A stretch of DNA of 64,000 nt from Oscarella lobularis (GCF_947507565.1 NC_089191.1:1488001-1552000), one strand, 5' to 3'. Numbered from the stretch's first letter, positions 11,082-22,389 are shown. Notes: generated by a model from the sequence alone, not told the origin. Numbers and translations are program-made.

Positions 11082-12570
11082 TTAGTGACGTTCTCCGATG
11101 AGTCGTACCTGTAGGTTTACGAGAGCAGCTGTAATCATCATTATCTGATCCAAAGTACCTTGTGTTGCACTGTTGCTCTGTCGTCGGTTAATGTAATGAA
11201 ATTCTCTTAGGTGGCCAAAAGCTCTTTCGACATGAACTCTAGCTGACGCTAATTTTCTGCTGTAAAGTTCTTCCTGTCTTATCAACTGCTCAAGAAGACC
11301 ACTTTTCTCAACAGTCTTTCTGTCAGAAGTACAACTAGGGAATCCCGATGACATGTACACAAATGAACCAGTATAGAGATCAATAGCCGCCAAATACTTC
11401 ACCGTCGTGTGATTTTTGTAGGAAGAAAACTTTGCTTTCTGAGTAGAAAGTTTTCGAGGCTTTTCGGTAAATATTTCTGTGCAATCGATTGCCGCCACCG
11501 TGTTTGGGAAGTACGCCAAGACGTCCCATTTGGACCCGCGGTTGTTTGAGGCCAGCTGATTAATTTTGAGAAGTGTTTGAAAAGGAACGGCAACCACGCG
11601 CTCATTACCTTTGAAACGTAAGCTATAGAAACGCCAAAACGATATGCTAAGTCTTTGTAGAGGCCCAATCGCAGTCTCAGCAGAACCATAAAAATTCATC
11701 TTGCAGACAAATTTTTCGACTTGCTCCCGATTTTTGACGGACGGGATAGCCGTGATCAAGACGGATACTTTCAACCGTCTGATCTTTGACACCCTTTGTT
11801 GAAGGAAACAGAACAATGCTCTGTGCTGCAGGCTTCAACCATGCTCACAGTATGTTAAACGTTTTCAACCCAAGGATCCCTGTATGAAACTTGACCGCGG
11901 CATCAGACTTCAGTGAATCAATACAAAATCTCTTCTTCTCCAAGGCGACCTGAAGCCGCGATATTTTGATTCTTAACTGTGCGTTCTCGTCACGCAGTTC
12001 CGCACAGTCGTTTCGCTGGCACAGCCATCATAACGTCATGATCATCATCATGTTCAATAGCAACGGGACCTGTTGTTACCAAATCTTCTGAGCTTGCAAA
12101 AATCCCTTTGATCTCAGGTATCGCTGACAGTCGACTTGTCCGATATGTCTACTGTAGGCAGACATTCTTGTCCTTCGCACTTGGACTCCGTCTCTCCTCG
12201 TAATGAAGGTTGCAAATGACAGCGCTTGAACCAGGAATCCTATCGCGGCCTCTCGCATCTTGACGAGATATTCTCCGTAAGACAATTTTGCGCACCGTGT
12301 CCGACATACATGACAACGAGAAGAGCTTCAGTATTGATGCGGCGTTTCGGGCAGCTTGTGCTGCTAAGCGATGAGCACCGACACAGAAGAGACGTACCGC
12401 CTGGTAGTTGAGGACAGCGATTTTTTTGATTGTGACAGCCTGGAACGCTGCACTGTCGATAGCTTGGAGTAGACAACCGCAACGACGACGACGACGACGA
12501 CGGCGACGACGCTATCGTGCTGCGATCGAGACTGTAGGGGACGCGCAGATGCAAAATTTTGGCATACAAT
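11082..12570 (-). pseudogene. THAP / coiled-coil / HTH / DDE_Tnp_4 transposase relic (ISL2EU-like)
   Basis: Read 12570 to 11082 the parts are in the expected order but in shifting frames. A THAP zinc finger begins with CSVPGCHNQ near 12455 and ends with VICNLHYEE after a shift near 12400. A coiled coil (ELRDENAQLRIKISRLQ) near 12000 leads to KFHTGI and then a TGA. An HTH_Tnp_4 (RLRLGLYKDLAYRFGVS) lies at about 11689-11620, and a DDE_Tnp_4 core in another frame starts AAIDCTEIFTEKP. The core has the first Asp and the HVERAFGHLREF block with the final Glu, but the DRGF segment with the second Asp is absent: SGLLEQLIRQ jumps to LYSRKLASARVHVERA. It is inactive. Confidence 0.8.
12478..12509. repeat. 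CGA trinucleotide run
   Basis: Roughly nine CGA/CGG triplets in a row, which gives poly-Val, poly-Ser or poly-Asp shadow frames. Confidence 0.8.
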
Positions 12571-13047
12571 ACCGGTAAGACAAGATTCGTGGCGACGTGT
12601 TGTGTAATGTTTCGCTTTTGAAGACGCTACGCCAACATGCGACGCTTTATCGGCGATTTCGCAGCTAGAAGAAATTCTTACCTCAAGGCAGAAGGTGGGT
12701 GAGTAGGTTTGTAGACGCTCTATCCGGCGGTGAAGGTGTACTGTTTGTGTGGGCTTTTGGAACGAAGTTGCAGCCGAGTATATGTTTCTCAAAATGGCGG
12801 CGACATCGCAGTTTGCGGCGATAACGACTACAAATTAACCCAGGGTGCAAATGCTCGAGTCTGTCAAAACAAAGCCTTATGTAATCATTGCAATGCCCGT
12901 TCTACGCCAGACCCTCGCTCTTCGAAAAAATGCGCAGAAAATAATCATTATTGATTGTACTCATTACCGTCGACAAATGCGCGCGCTCATAAAATCACGC
13001 CCTCTTAAAAGGTCTCTTCCATCAGCCGCTCTTCTTTTCTCAAAGAA

Positions 13048-13440
13048 GTGGCTCAATCCTTTCCATCTTTGTACCAGTTCGTTGCTCGTTGCTGTTTCCT
13101 CCCGCCAGGACTTTGCTTCCAACAGAAAATGAATATCAAGTGCTTTCTATCAGAAGAGGGCGTCCAACAAGGTGACCCTTTGGGGCGTTTTCTTTTTGCG
13201 CTTGCTCTGCAACCTTGCTTGCGAGTGGCTGCTGAGGAGTGCTCCAAAGTTTTAGTCGTTAGCTACCTTGATGACGCAGTTATTGAGAAATTTCTGTCAG
13301 CTGCTACGAACATTGACACCACCCCGAGCGAGCGATTCCTTGGAGGCCACCACATCTTCCGTGCAAGCGGAGCACTCGGCAATATTCGCCCTCTGATGTG
13401 TAAGTCAGTTGCTCTATTTCCAGCAATGACAACACTGTGA
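13048..13440 (+). pseudogene. Reverse transcriptase fragment (non-LTR type)
   Basis: The frame carries SEEGVQQGDPLGRFLFALALQP, reverse transcriptase domain 4 as seen in LINE-type and related polymerases, followed about 25 residues later by YLDDAVI, the catalytic YxDD box. The thumb, endonuclease and other parts are missing. It stops at 13440, about 150 bp before the mariner-type insertion at 13591. The clade cannot be settled from this length. Confidence 0.7.
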
Positions 13441-13592
13441 GTGATGACTGTCGGGGGCAATTCGACCTCTATGGAGGCGCAATTTCGTCGACGTTTGTGA
13501 CAGCAACCCTTGATGAATATGGATGTGTTCCGCCCTGTAAACGTAGCCACTGAGCAAAAAGGCGATTTGCTTTAGCCATAAGTCGGAACCTA

Positions 13593-13618
13593 CAGTGCGT
13601 CCCACGTCCGATCGAAAA
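13593..13618 (+). repeat. Left terminal inverted repeat of the mariner-type element
   Basis: CAGTGCGTCCCACGTCCGAT and the next six bases match the inverted right end with a single substitution. TA precedes it. Confidence 0.92.
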
Positions 13619-14124
13619 TGGGCGTAACTTACTATTTTACCTGCGTTTGTATCGTTTCTCTTTGCAAATAAAATAAATACGTACATCCATACGTTCTTTG
13701 GTCTTTCCTCTACCTGCCGAGATGCTTCGTTTGACGATCATTCATTGAACATTTTAGTTGAGCGACGCTATAATACGCAGTCCTTCGATCAACGTTAGGC
13801 TATTTTTAAGACAAACGGAGTGATTCCTTGAGCAGCGGCTAATTTTAGCACCATCTTTACCGCTTTTAGGTCTTCAAGAACTCTTTGGGCTTTCCGAAAC
13901 CATTCGGTTGTTGGCCGTAGGGCGATTTTTGCGGGGGGCGTGCCTAAATTACGTTAGGCTAATGCGTGGCTAAACGCAACGACCTCCGCCAATTCACTTA
14001 CCGCAGCATGATAAAGAGATAGGTTCTTTTCATTCGCTTTCGAGCGTTTCTTCCGAACGAGCTCATATTGTCGAAACACGTGGTAAAGCACATGTAGCTG
14101 TATTAGCGTACGCTTTCCGCAGAA

Positions 14125-14738
14125 ATGTCTTCCGTTCCCGTTTTTTCGTTTCTTTGCCAAATTAAAGGAATTCGTCTGTACTCCGGCTACACCGAAGACG
14201 CCGCCGGTGAAAAAATCGTTTTTGAACGCGAAAGGACGAATTCTCACGATGCGAACGCGATCGGCGCTTGGCTGGGTCGCTTCAAAGTAGGCCACGTTGA
14301 TCGCGATGTCGCTAGAGTGCTTTCTCAGCCGATTGATAACGGCTGGATATCTGTGGACGGGTAAATAACTGCATAAAATCATTTTGACAAATTTGCTAAA
14401 TTGGTGCTTTTAGCAAGCTCATCGGAGAGCCGTATTCAAGTGACGTGCGAGGCTCAATGAGCTGGAGATTCCGGGTTCGAGATTGTAAAATCACAGTTTC
14501 TGTCATCGAGTCGACAGTGGACAAATTTGAGACATGCTATCGACTCTTCACGGAAATAGAGGACCTTGGACTCAATCCGGATTTTCTCGACTACGGAGAA
14601 GAATTCAGCGATGAAGATTTACCAGCGGAGAGTGAAGGAGACACAACTCCACCATTGTCTCCTGTATCGACTGAAGACGACTATAATTCAGACGAATCGT
14701 ACTCAATCTTGCAGCCTAAAAGAAGTAGAATGCAATAA
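14125..14738 (+). CDS. HIRAN-domain protein, passenger of the mariner-type element
   Basis: Exon 1 (14125-14360) and exon 2 (14414-14738) join through GTAAAT...TTTTAG; together 561 nt, an intact 186-residue protein ending at TAA. Residues about 13-80 match a HIRAN domain (GIRLYSGYT, FERERTNSHDANAI, GHVDRDVARVL, then INDNGWISVDG-like end). HIRAN domains of the HLTF helicase bind 3' DNA ends; stand-alone ones are common in microbes and TE-rich invertebrates. Residues about 80-140 continue in a short beta/alpha region, and the last ~45 are acidic and Ser-rich (EEFSDEDLPAESEGD) with a basic PKRSR tail that could be a nuclear signal. It converges on the transposase within the same inverted repeats. 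A role in DNA-end binding during transposition is inference. Confidence 0.8.
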
Positions 14739-14820
14739 AGGCGTTGAACTCTCTCTGTTTGCAATTAGGTGCCTTTTAGAAAAGCCGGGGTTGGTTTTTA
14801 GAAAAACCGGTTGTGCCCAC

Positions 14821-16548
14821 TTAGTTTCCAACGGAAACTCTCCGGTGGGACTTGTAAACGCGTACAGCTTTCTCCAGGGCGTCTCCAGATAAGCCTTCGC
14901 GGTAAAGCTTTTCGTACTGACGGACGCCGCTAAAGAAGCCATCGATAGTGCTTGCTGCAATACGATCGAGGCTCTGTGGAATTGTCGAGCGAAGCCCCCT
15001 GATGGTGTAGTCGCAGTGCGAACGTGTGTACTGTTTGGCCGAGCACCAGACACGCTCAATCGGGTTGAGCTCGCAGTGGAACTTTGGAAGGTAAATGACC
15101 TCGTGTCCTGCGTGACGAACAATTTTTTCGACTTCGTTCGGTTCGGAAATGAAATCTTCGTGCGACGACAGGATAGCGCGAAGCTGATCCCTGGATTTCC
15201 CACGCACATCGATTCCTCTTTCCGTCAGCACACAATCTAGCCCCTTAGGTATTCCGTTCTCGTCTACCAGCGATTGAGGACTTCCGTTCGACACAGTATC
15301 ATGCATAACAGGCTGACGTCCTGCTGGCCCCTTGTTCATTGCTTTGGCATTGAGAGCGTCACTTGGCATGCGGCGATGGCAAGGGCTGTTGTCGAGGACA
15401 AAAAGAGCCTTCCGTCCAGGGTATTTGGAATTAAAAATGCCGATTGCCTTCGACATTTGATCTTTGAATCGATCAGCATTCCAGTACCCTTCTCTAGTTC
15501 CACCGACTTCCAAGTACTCCCTTGCCGAAAGTTGACGCTCCTGGTCCTGCAAGAAGCTTCTGTCAGCTTCTACAATGAAATCGGAGACCATAATAGCTCG
15601 GCCCTCCGATTTGGATTTCACTGGATTGAAAGAGCCGTCGCACCAAAAGGAAGGTTGGTCGTCGTTAGAGTGAAAGATGCACTCGTCATGATACACTCTG
15701 ATGAAGCCGCTTCTGTCAAACTCTTCCATGTCACCCAAGTATTAACCACGGCGTTTTATGACGTCATCTCTCTCATGTCCATCAATATAGACCCCCTTTT
15801 TGTACTTGGTCACAGAGAATCCCAGACGAGTCATCCACCGATAAATCGTACTTCTTCGAACAACCAAATTTCTGTTTCCAAGAAGGGGAAGGACGTTCGC
15901 ATTTACGTATTTCTGCACGTCAGACACCGTGAGGTTGGGTTCTCCTTTGCGGACGCTGTTTTCTCGGATGAACTGTGTTATCATCAGTTGAAGCTCCGCC
16001 TCGCCGTCAAGAAGCCAGACTGGCCCGTTCTGCTTTTCACGAACACCCTCACAATCAGACTCATTATCAGTCGCAATCGACGTCAACCAGCGACGAACTG
16101 TTTGTGCATTGCAACCAACAACTGACGCAGCTCTTTCGCACGCTTTCGTGATCCCGAGGTGGTCGTTCTGACACACCAGATAGGCGGCGAACATTCGTCG
16201 ATCGACGTCTTGAAGATCGGCTATCCATTCATTAACGCGAATACAAGCGACAACGATTTCATCTTACCGTTGTCGAGATTTACTAGCAGCCGATTCTGAA
16301 GAAAGTGGACGCTCACTTTGTCGCTTCCGACCACGTCCAGCTGTTTGACCGCCTTTCGCGGCGTCCCCTCGAGGCTTCAATTTGTGCATCCTGTTGACTT
16401 TGGTAATGAAATCAGAAGCGCGGTTCAGTGCGGCACGCTTCGGTCGCGTGCCGTCCTCTATCGACGAGCAAGGAGTAGAAGAAGACGGGTTGGTGTTTAA
16501 AAACACCGGTTGGAGAGGTGTTGCAGACGAAGGAGGAAAACAATCCAT
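14821..16548 (-). pseudogene. IS630-like (DDE_3) transposase with two in-frame TAA codons
   Basis: One frame runs from ATG at 16548 to the stop at 14821, interrupted only by TAA at 16261-16263 and 15739-15741. The N-terminal ~95 codons are basic and Ser/Pro-rich. The middle part has an HTH region (VVGCNAQTVRRWL) and STIYRWMTRLGFSVTKYKKG followed by DGHERDDV. The catalytic domain shows YHDECIF (first Asp), FVLDNSPCH (second Asp) and ELNPIERVW (Glu), then CDYTIRGLR and a C-terminal YKSHRRV. This form is typical of an IS630-like family also seen in fungi and sponges. No intron of suitable length removes either TAA while keeping frame, so both are probably nonsense mutations. Confidence 0.82.
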
Positions 16549-16718
16549 TCAAACCATGCGCGAGAAAGCCGAGACACCCGTACAAACCCGGATGCTCCCC
16601 AAAAGGGGGCCGCATCGTAAACTCGGTTTTTTAGTAATCTTTATTCTTTTACTACTCTATATAGACTAAGCAACCGGTAAAAAACTTTTGGAAAAAAGTT
16701 CAAATTAGCCGGAACTTT

Positions 16719-16744
16719 TTTTCGATCAGACGTGGGACGCACTG
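16719..16744 (-). repeat. Right terminal inverted repeat of the mariner-type element
   Basis: Reverse complement begins CAGTGCGTCCCACGTCTGAT and pairs with 13593-13618; TA follows at 16745-16746. Confidence 0.92.
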
Positions 16745-16746
16745 TA

Positions 16747-17400
16747 GCTCATTTGCTTTCGCACGCGGCCGTAAATGACCGGAAACGCTTGTTCTGATTT
16801 CGTTTATGTTGAACTAACAAATCAAACCTGAAGAAAACGCTAGTAAATCGTGTCGGCTCTGAGGACGTCTTAATTAATGGCAAATGCGCCTAGTTTTTCG
16901 AAGTACCATACGGAAACTGGTCGCGAGCGCGTGGCAAGCCAGGCTCACAAAAGGTCGGAGTTGCCAACTCCTTTTCTATCCCTGGTTACAGCGCTCCTCT
17001 CCGCCACAAAATGGTTGAGTAGGAGCTGCCTCTGGCATTGAAACGATTGATTCAATAAGAAACGTCGCATACCATCTGAATATTTCTAGAAAATAACTAA
17101 ATAGATCTGGTCGACCTATTTGCAGTAAATAACAACTCGCGGGCAGCTGATCCGTTTCTCTTTGAGTTGTGTTACAAGAGGATTGAACACTTCGGCGATA
17201 TCATTGCCTATTCTCCTTAGAATATACGGACGTTAGATAGATCAGGAGTGCGAATGACTTCTCTTCCATCCTATATACACGTATTAGCTTAGCGCGGAAC
17301 AAGCGAGTGACTGTTGCAGTAAGAGCATCGGAACACGACCAAGCAATGCTCTAATTTCTCCAACTGATGCACATCACGATCGAAAAGCCTCTTTTCTCGT
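16747..17400. other. No gene seen
   Basis: No frame with recognisable domains and no repeat structure that I can see between the mariner-type element and the RecQ relic. Confidence 0.4.
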
Positions 17401-17885
17401 TGTCGACTCGCCCCTAAAAGATAGCCAATTTACGTAAGTACAGCAGAGCACGCAGTGGAATCATCACCATTCTAACACCGTGTGTGCTTCGTCGGCAACG
17501 ACAGCTATCACCTGACTTCGGACGCTTGGTAGTTGAAGAAAAACGCCACTCGTCCTTTTGAAGAAACTTATCGGGGCTTCCATAAGCGAGTGGACAGGCA
17601 CCTCGCACTATCTTCTCGTCATCTCGCACTATCTTCTCGTCATCGGCCTGCGTAGTATAGGCTTCGAAGGGTGACGACTTGGTCGTGCATTAGAGCTTTC
17701 AAGGGACTGATGACGACGATATTGACAGTCTCATGGCCTTGGAAGACCTTGTTCCCAAAACCCGTGGGGAAGCCGGCGAATACATCGCTGCCGCAATAAA
17801 GCGCGGCTATACACGACCGCTGCTCATCTTTCACGCGTTTTATAAACAATCGAGCGCAAAGTGCTCGAAACGCCGCATCCATGGC
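17400..17885 (-). pseudogene. RecQ-type helicase fragment
   Basis: In minus-strand order the text reads KDEQRSCIAALYCGSDVFAG (Q-motif-like), FPTGFGNK (Walker A, where PTGxGKS is usual), VVISPLKALMHDQV (motif Ia) and, in another frame near 17500, QVIAVVADEAHTVLEW (motif II) just before a TGA. This is the first half of the RecA1 domain of RecQ-like ATP-dependent DNA helicases. Walker A has Asn-Lys in place of Lys-Ser, and everything after motif II is missing. Such RecQ pieces recur as repeated genes in TE-rich invertebrates. Confidence 0.65.
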
Positions 17886-17941
17886 GAAGTGAAGCTAATA
17901 GACCCCGCACGCTATACGCCTACATTAAATTAATAATGCGA

Positions 17942-19500
17942 TTACGAATGCTTTTCGCTGATTGTACACTCACTGAGCTTTGGCGTGATTGGCCAATTAC
18001 GGTCAAATGAACCGACGCGTTGCACAAAGTTGCGCAGACCCTCTCCGCAAGTAACGCGCACGGGGAGGGTCTGGGTTTCAGAGGCTAGCTCGGCTGCGGC
18101 TATAGCCTCTACTCTAGCCCTCTGACGCGTGACCACGACACACGCAAAGTCCTTCTTCTTTACGAGGTCGTCCAGATCTCCGACGTCTTTCCGAACAGGA
18201 ACGCTGCCTAAATTTTCTCCACTAGTCCCTCCACAACGTTAGCTCTCCACATGAACTTTCACCTCCGCCATTGGGTACGTCTTCTCGTCCCCATGTGCAC
18301 ATATATATTTTTCGATTGTTTCGTTGCGCCTGATGCTTTCCTCTGAAACCAAGTCCCTTCGCACAAAAGTTCGTGACATGCCAGTGTAATCGTTACGGGC
18401 ACTCCTCCCACGTTGACCGCCTTTTTCCAAACACGTAATCGGCCTTGTTCCTTTGCTTTTACTGTCGCTGTCACCGATGTTAAGTCCGCTTCCTGTTTCT
18501 CGTTTAGCCGCGTCCAACGTGTTTTTCTTCGAATGGCAATGCTGCGATATGCGATATGTGGCCTTCCTTTTCCACATAACCAGCACGTCACGTCGCCTTT
18601 GGTCTTTGTTGTTTTTCTTCCTTATTCTCGCCGCTGGCCTTGTTTTCAGAGGATCCGTCTCTGATTTTGCCTTTGGGCGTATCACTTTTCGCCTCTCGCT
18701 TGTCGCCATGCAAACTTCCTCATCATTAGTAACCTTTCTCGCGCATGCCATATTATCCGATGGGTCTCACGCTTCCTTCGTTGCTTTGGGTTTCGTTTCC
18801 CGATCGCGAATCTGCGTCGCTGGTGGTATAAGCGATAGCACTTGTTTGAAAACGACCTTCTCCTGCAAATCCTTTTTGGACAACGCCGCGCAGTTTGTCT
18901 ATTTGATCGCCAAGTCTCGTGCGCGCAGTCCCACCTCCGCGAAAGTCTCCCCCGGCTTCTTTCTTACTTGACGGAACCGTTACCGGTATGCTTCTTCGTC
19001 GATGTCGCAGCGTTTCAAAATCGCTGCCTTCAGCGCGTCGTAATTCGTGATATGGACCGTTTCCATATTCGCATAGGCGTCTTTCGCCTTTTCCGTGAGT
19101 ACGGCCGCCAACCGAACCGCCCACGCGACAGCGATTCAAACAATGTGAGGTACCTTTCGATGTCTTCGTCGTCCAGTAACGGCGCGATTTTCAGATGCTT
19201 TACCCGTTGTTTCGGAGGGAGCGTTTCCTTCAACGACTGCAACGTTTCCTGTAGCTGTTTCTCTCGCCGTTCCGCTGCCTCCGCTTCACGTCGACGCTCC
19301 TCAAGTAAGCGCTCCCATTTGCATTCCCGCCTTTCGAGCTGCTCGAGTTGTCGCCTACGTTCGTTCTCCGCTTGTCGTTCATCTTGCCTCCTATGTTGCG
19401 AGTTTCGTCTACAGCCTCCTCTCGACGCGTTTTGTCGTCGGGCGCGTTTTCATCGCGATCCATTTGCGTTTCTCTTACCTTCGCTCTCCTTTGCATGCGG
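17942..19500 (-). pseudogene. Gypsy-type gag-protease relic
   Basis: From 19500 down: a charged coiled coil (RREAEAAERREKQLQETLQ, about 19330-19240), then the gag core (DDEDIERYLTLFE; after a shift VRLAAVLTEKAKDAYANM, NYDALKAAILKRCDID, EAYR-stop-RFRQVRKKPGETFAE), a degenerate zinc knuckle (CWLCGK..HIAYR) near 18590, and a retropepsin-like region with MSRTFVRRDLV and KYICAHGDEKTYPMAEVKV near 18380-18240. A TAA stands where gag proteins have YRQRFR, and a TAG stands where Trp is expected after DLAIK. The catalytic DTG cannot be read intact. No reverse transcriptase or LTR is visible. It is a decayed gag-pro piece. Confidence 0.65.
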
Positions 19501-20090
19501 CTTGCCTACTATTGAAATTCGGCAGCAGTATCCCACTCCTGTCGCAACAATGTGATGGTCGGGGGTTCAATCCCGCGAACACACAACTGGTTGGTCCTGA
19601 TTACCGTGTCAAAGAACAACCTGTATTGCCCCTCATCACCTTATGAGGGCCCTTGTCCCACTAAGGTAAGACATACCATACATTCCTTATAACAAGTAAT
19701 AGAATGTTAGGGTCCAACCCCGACGTACAGTGTGTCCCGTAATTATTTGCGTTGATTCGCTCTCAGGTGATTTGCACCAGTCGGCTTTTTCGAAGGTTTT
19801 CTCGAAAACTAAGCCACGCCGCTCGGCTATAAAGCTAACGGCCTTGAATGTATAAAGGTTTAAACTTAGTCAGGCGAGGGCGCGCAGGGCGTCGTTCTTC
19901 CGGGAGAGTTAAGTTTTGTCCGGGATTTACCCTAGCGTAACCGTAGCCACCTAGCCTCGCAAGCCAGGTCCTACGCGTGTGACCTGGTGGGCGTAACAAC
20001 CGCTCACTTCGCGTAGGGCGTGGACGCACTGGTATCTCGTGTCTTACCCGATAGTACATGTGACCTTCATTCGGCCACGCCTCGCCCTAC
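19501..20090. other. Non-coding; tRNA-like B-box and a lone mariner-like end
   Basis: GGGGGTTCAATCCCGCGAAC at about 19561-19580 resembles a tRNA T-arm/B box, but I see no convincing A box or cloverleaf, so it could be a SINE remnant or a primer-binding region. At 19725-19737, TACAGTGTGTCCCG resembles a mariner end similar to the one at 13591; I did not find its partner. The rest is GC-rich without a supported gene. Confidence 0.35.
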
Positions 20091-20097
20091 GTACTAA

Positions 20098-20212
20098 CCG
20101 TTTGATATCTTTGCCTCTAACAGTAGAAGATCAAGTTGCCTATCAATGCTCACTGAACGAGACATACGAATTAGATTTGATGAGGGTAAAAATAATCGGT
20201 TTACTCTAGAGA
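20098..20212. repeat. Dispersed repeat, copy 1
   Basis: About 115 bp (CTTTGCCTCTAACAGTAGAAGATC... to AATCGGTTTACTCTA) recurs nearly unchanged at 59114-59222, with the same orientation and only scattered differences. Here it lies just past the ankyrin-like minus-strand region. Confidence 0.85.
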
Positions 20213-20524
20213 AAGCCGGTAAATAATAAGTTTTGAACACCATGTTTAGGTATGCAACACTGTTTGCGACTTTAAGTACACACTTTTGCTCATGAAAAAA
20301 CTGTTGATGAGAATATGAAATAATACGAATCTTACAAAGGCTGTCATTTTCTTTAGTGAGAAGTTTCATTCGCTCTTCAGAAATAGAGGACGTCAGTCAG
20401 TAATATCTAACTCTTCTTTGCCAGACTGTAATGTATTAAATACGCATATTATATACGGTGTTTCATGACGCCGACATGACGCCTTACTGTGTCTGCGCTA
20501 CAATCGCAACTTTTGAAAACTAAA

Positions 20525-21560
20525 AACCTGAATGCCTAATCGTTGCCATGAAAAACAGCTTGAAGAAAAGGCGTTCTTCTCCACTGAAAGCAAGCTGTTT
20601 TCAAAACACCGACATTCAGATTATTAGAAAGATACATTAGTAGAAGCTTCAATGTCTGCACCAACAGAAATCGGGTATGCTGCGGTTTCCACGTGGCCAA
20701 TCTTGCAAGCCCAATGAAGAGAAGTAGTGCCGTTCTAAAAGTCAATTAGGAAACCTATAATGATGTAATATACGCCCGACATCTACCGTTAAAAGACGTT
20801 AGTCCCTTTCCTAGCTCCTGAACTTAGCGTTTACAATAATACTTAGAAACGACAGAACTAATGATACAACATTCCATCAAATAGGAGATAATGCTACGAG
20901 GAAAGATTCCTTTCAAAAGTGAAAAGAAAACGTATTTGTCTGATTCTTCAGTATTTAATCCCACTTCAACCAAAAGCTGGAAATATTTGAAGATCTTCTA
21001 CCGGTGAATGCTTAAGCTCCATCGAGAGTCCCGTCTACAGGCCTTTTTTAGCAATATTAACTTCAAATATCTTTTCTTAAGCTGTCTGGCGTGAATACTG
21101 CACCCTCTCTAAATAAGTAAATAATAAGGTTGGGCACTTGATGAGGTTTCATAATATCAAGACTACATTCAACAAAAAATTTGCCAACCTTTATACGTCC
21201 CTAGACACTTGCCATAGCCAAAGCTCTATCGCAATTCTACAGTCATACGGGCAGCCACAATCTTTAACAAATATGCAGGCAGTAAACTTACTTTACTCTT
21301 ACGAATTCTGCACCCTCTCTCCCAATTATAAAATTCAGTACTCTTTCTTTTACTCTGAAAGCTGCTTCAAGAAACGGTGTTCTCGCCCACTTCCATTCAG
21401 AAATTCATTGTAGTAAAACAGCTATTCCAAACAATGAGTATCTTGTTTTGAGCTTCAATGTCTGCTTCGTCTTCTAAGATCAAGCGCTTCGCCATTTCGA
21501 CAAAGCCAAGCGATCATGCCCAATGAAGAGAAGTGTAGTTGCTCTGAAACATAGTAATAA
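20525..21560 (-). pseudogene. Decayed ankyrin-repeat coding region
   Basis: Two ankyrin-like units are legible on the minus strand. One near 20715-20600 reads NGTTSLHWACKIGHVETA, SVGADIEAST, then a TAA. The other near 21545-21430 reads TSLHWA, a stop, SLGFVEMAKRLI and EDEADIEAQNK. Each is followed by RTPFLxAxF, the start of a next repeat, at about 20560 and 21385. Ankyrin repeats bind proteins; no other domain is visible. The units are spaced by about 830 bp with stops between them, so this is either a degenerate gene or widely separated, damaged exons. Confidence 0.5.
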
Positions 21561-22389
21561 TTTAGAAATTCCATTCCATTTCAACTCCTTATCGCGCTGT
21601 CACTACTGCGATACCGTTTCTTCGTTTTTCGCCTATTACGTGGCACAGTTTGCTAGCAATAGATTATAAAAGATTTGGGAAGTACCACAGTAATTAGTTC
21701 AGAGCGCTCTACTGCATTTTTGGTATAAACGTTCAGTGGCCAGTTTTTTGTCGCCAAGATTTCGGTGACTATTTTTCGAAGGCTTGCTTTAGGCAAAATT
21801 CTTCCCCAGGATCTGGACCTGAGTTGGAGTTAATCTCTTTGGACCGAAACACCGCCATGTCTACTAAAAACGCTAGTGCAACGTAGGTGTTCTTGCAATA
21901 AAGTTATTACCTCTCTTCTTTTGGTACTTTCTCCTGCTTCGATAGTGCTTTGCCAAAGAATTATAAAAAACTTAAATTCGTCCCAGAGAAACGTGGAACG
22001 CAGAGGCGCCTTACCATTTGAAATCATTAATACCCCAGATATGTGATCGTTTTTGACAAAGCTGGCTTCGATTAGCGAAACTATCAAAGACAGTATGGTT
22101 ATTTACTGCGAAGTAAACCTGTGTGTAAAACTGCTTTTCGTAGAGGTGCGATCAAGACTAGCACAACAATCGCTTTTTTTGAAAGTCACAAAAAATTTCT
22201 ACACACTGAAGGGCTTTTCGAGGTTTTTACACTGCCACAGACCACAAGAGATGTTGTTGAAATGCTGTCATTGACCCACGCTGTTGATAAACGCAGGAGC
22301 AGACAGTGACTCATCACCGTTGCCGAAAATGTGCGATATCTTTGCCAGACAAGGGTTAGCACTCCGGAGAGATGGAAACAAGAATGATG
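21561..22389. other. AT-rich, no gene seen
   Basis: No recognisable protein on either strand and no clear repeats. Confidence 0.4.

Larger units (their letters stand above)
13593..16744 (-). mobile_element. IS630/mariner-type transposon carrying a HIRAN gene
   Basis: Both ends carry the same terminal inverted repeat, starting CAGTGCGTCCCACGTC: left arm 13593-13618, right arm 16719-16744. They match over 26 bp with one difference (C versus T at position 17). Each end abuts a TA dinucleotide (13591-13592 and 16745-16746), the standard Tc1/mariner target duplication. The 3152-bp interior holds a two-exon HIRAN-domain gene on the plus strand and a DDE transposase on the minus strand, arranged tail to tail with an 82-bp gap. 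The transposase has two in-frame TAA codons, so this copy is probably immobile, but it looks young because its termini are nearly identical. Confidence 0.88.

Noticed and set aside
12364..12792. Minus ORF with a poly-Val run
   Set aside because: The run is a CGA repeat in another frame; the THAP signal lies in different frames.
14821..16548. Alternative genetic code with TAA read as Gln
   Set aside because: Other reading frames here end properly at TAA (HIRAN gene, pogo C-terminus), and the in-frame stops include TGA and TAG, as expected from mutation.
18842..19555. 237-codon plus-strand ORF
   Set aside because: It is antisense to gag, whose motifs are clear on the minus strand.
19557..19585. 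tRNA gene
   Set aside because: Only a B-box or T-arm resemblance; no A box, anticodon arm or acceptor pairing could be found.
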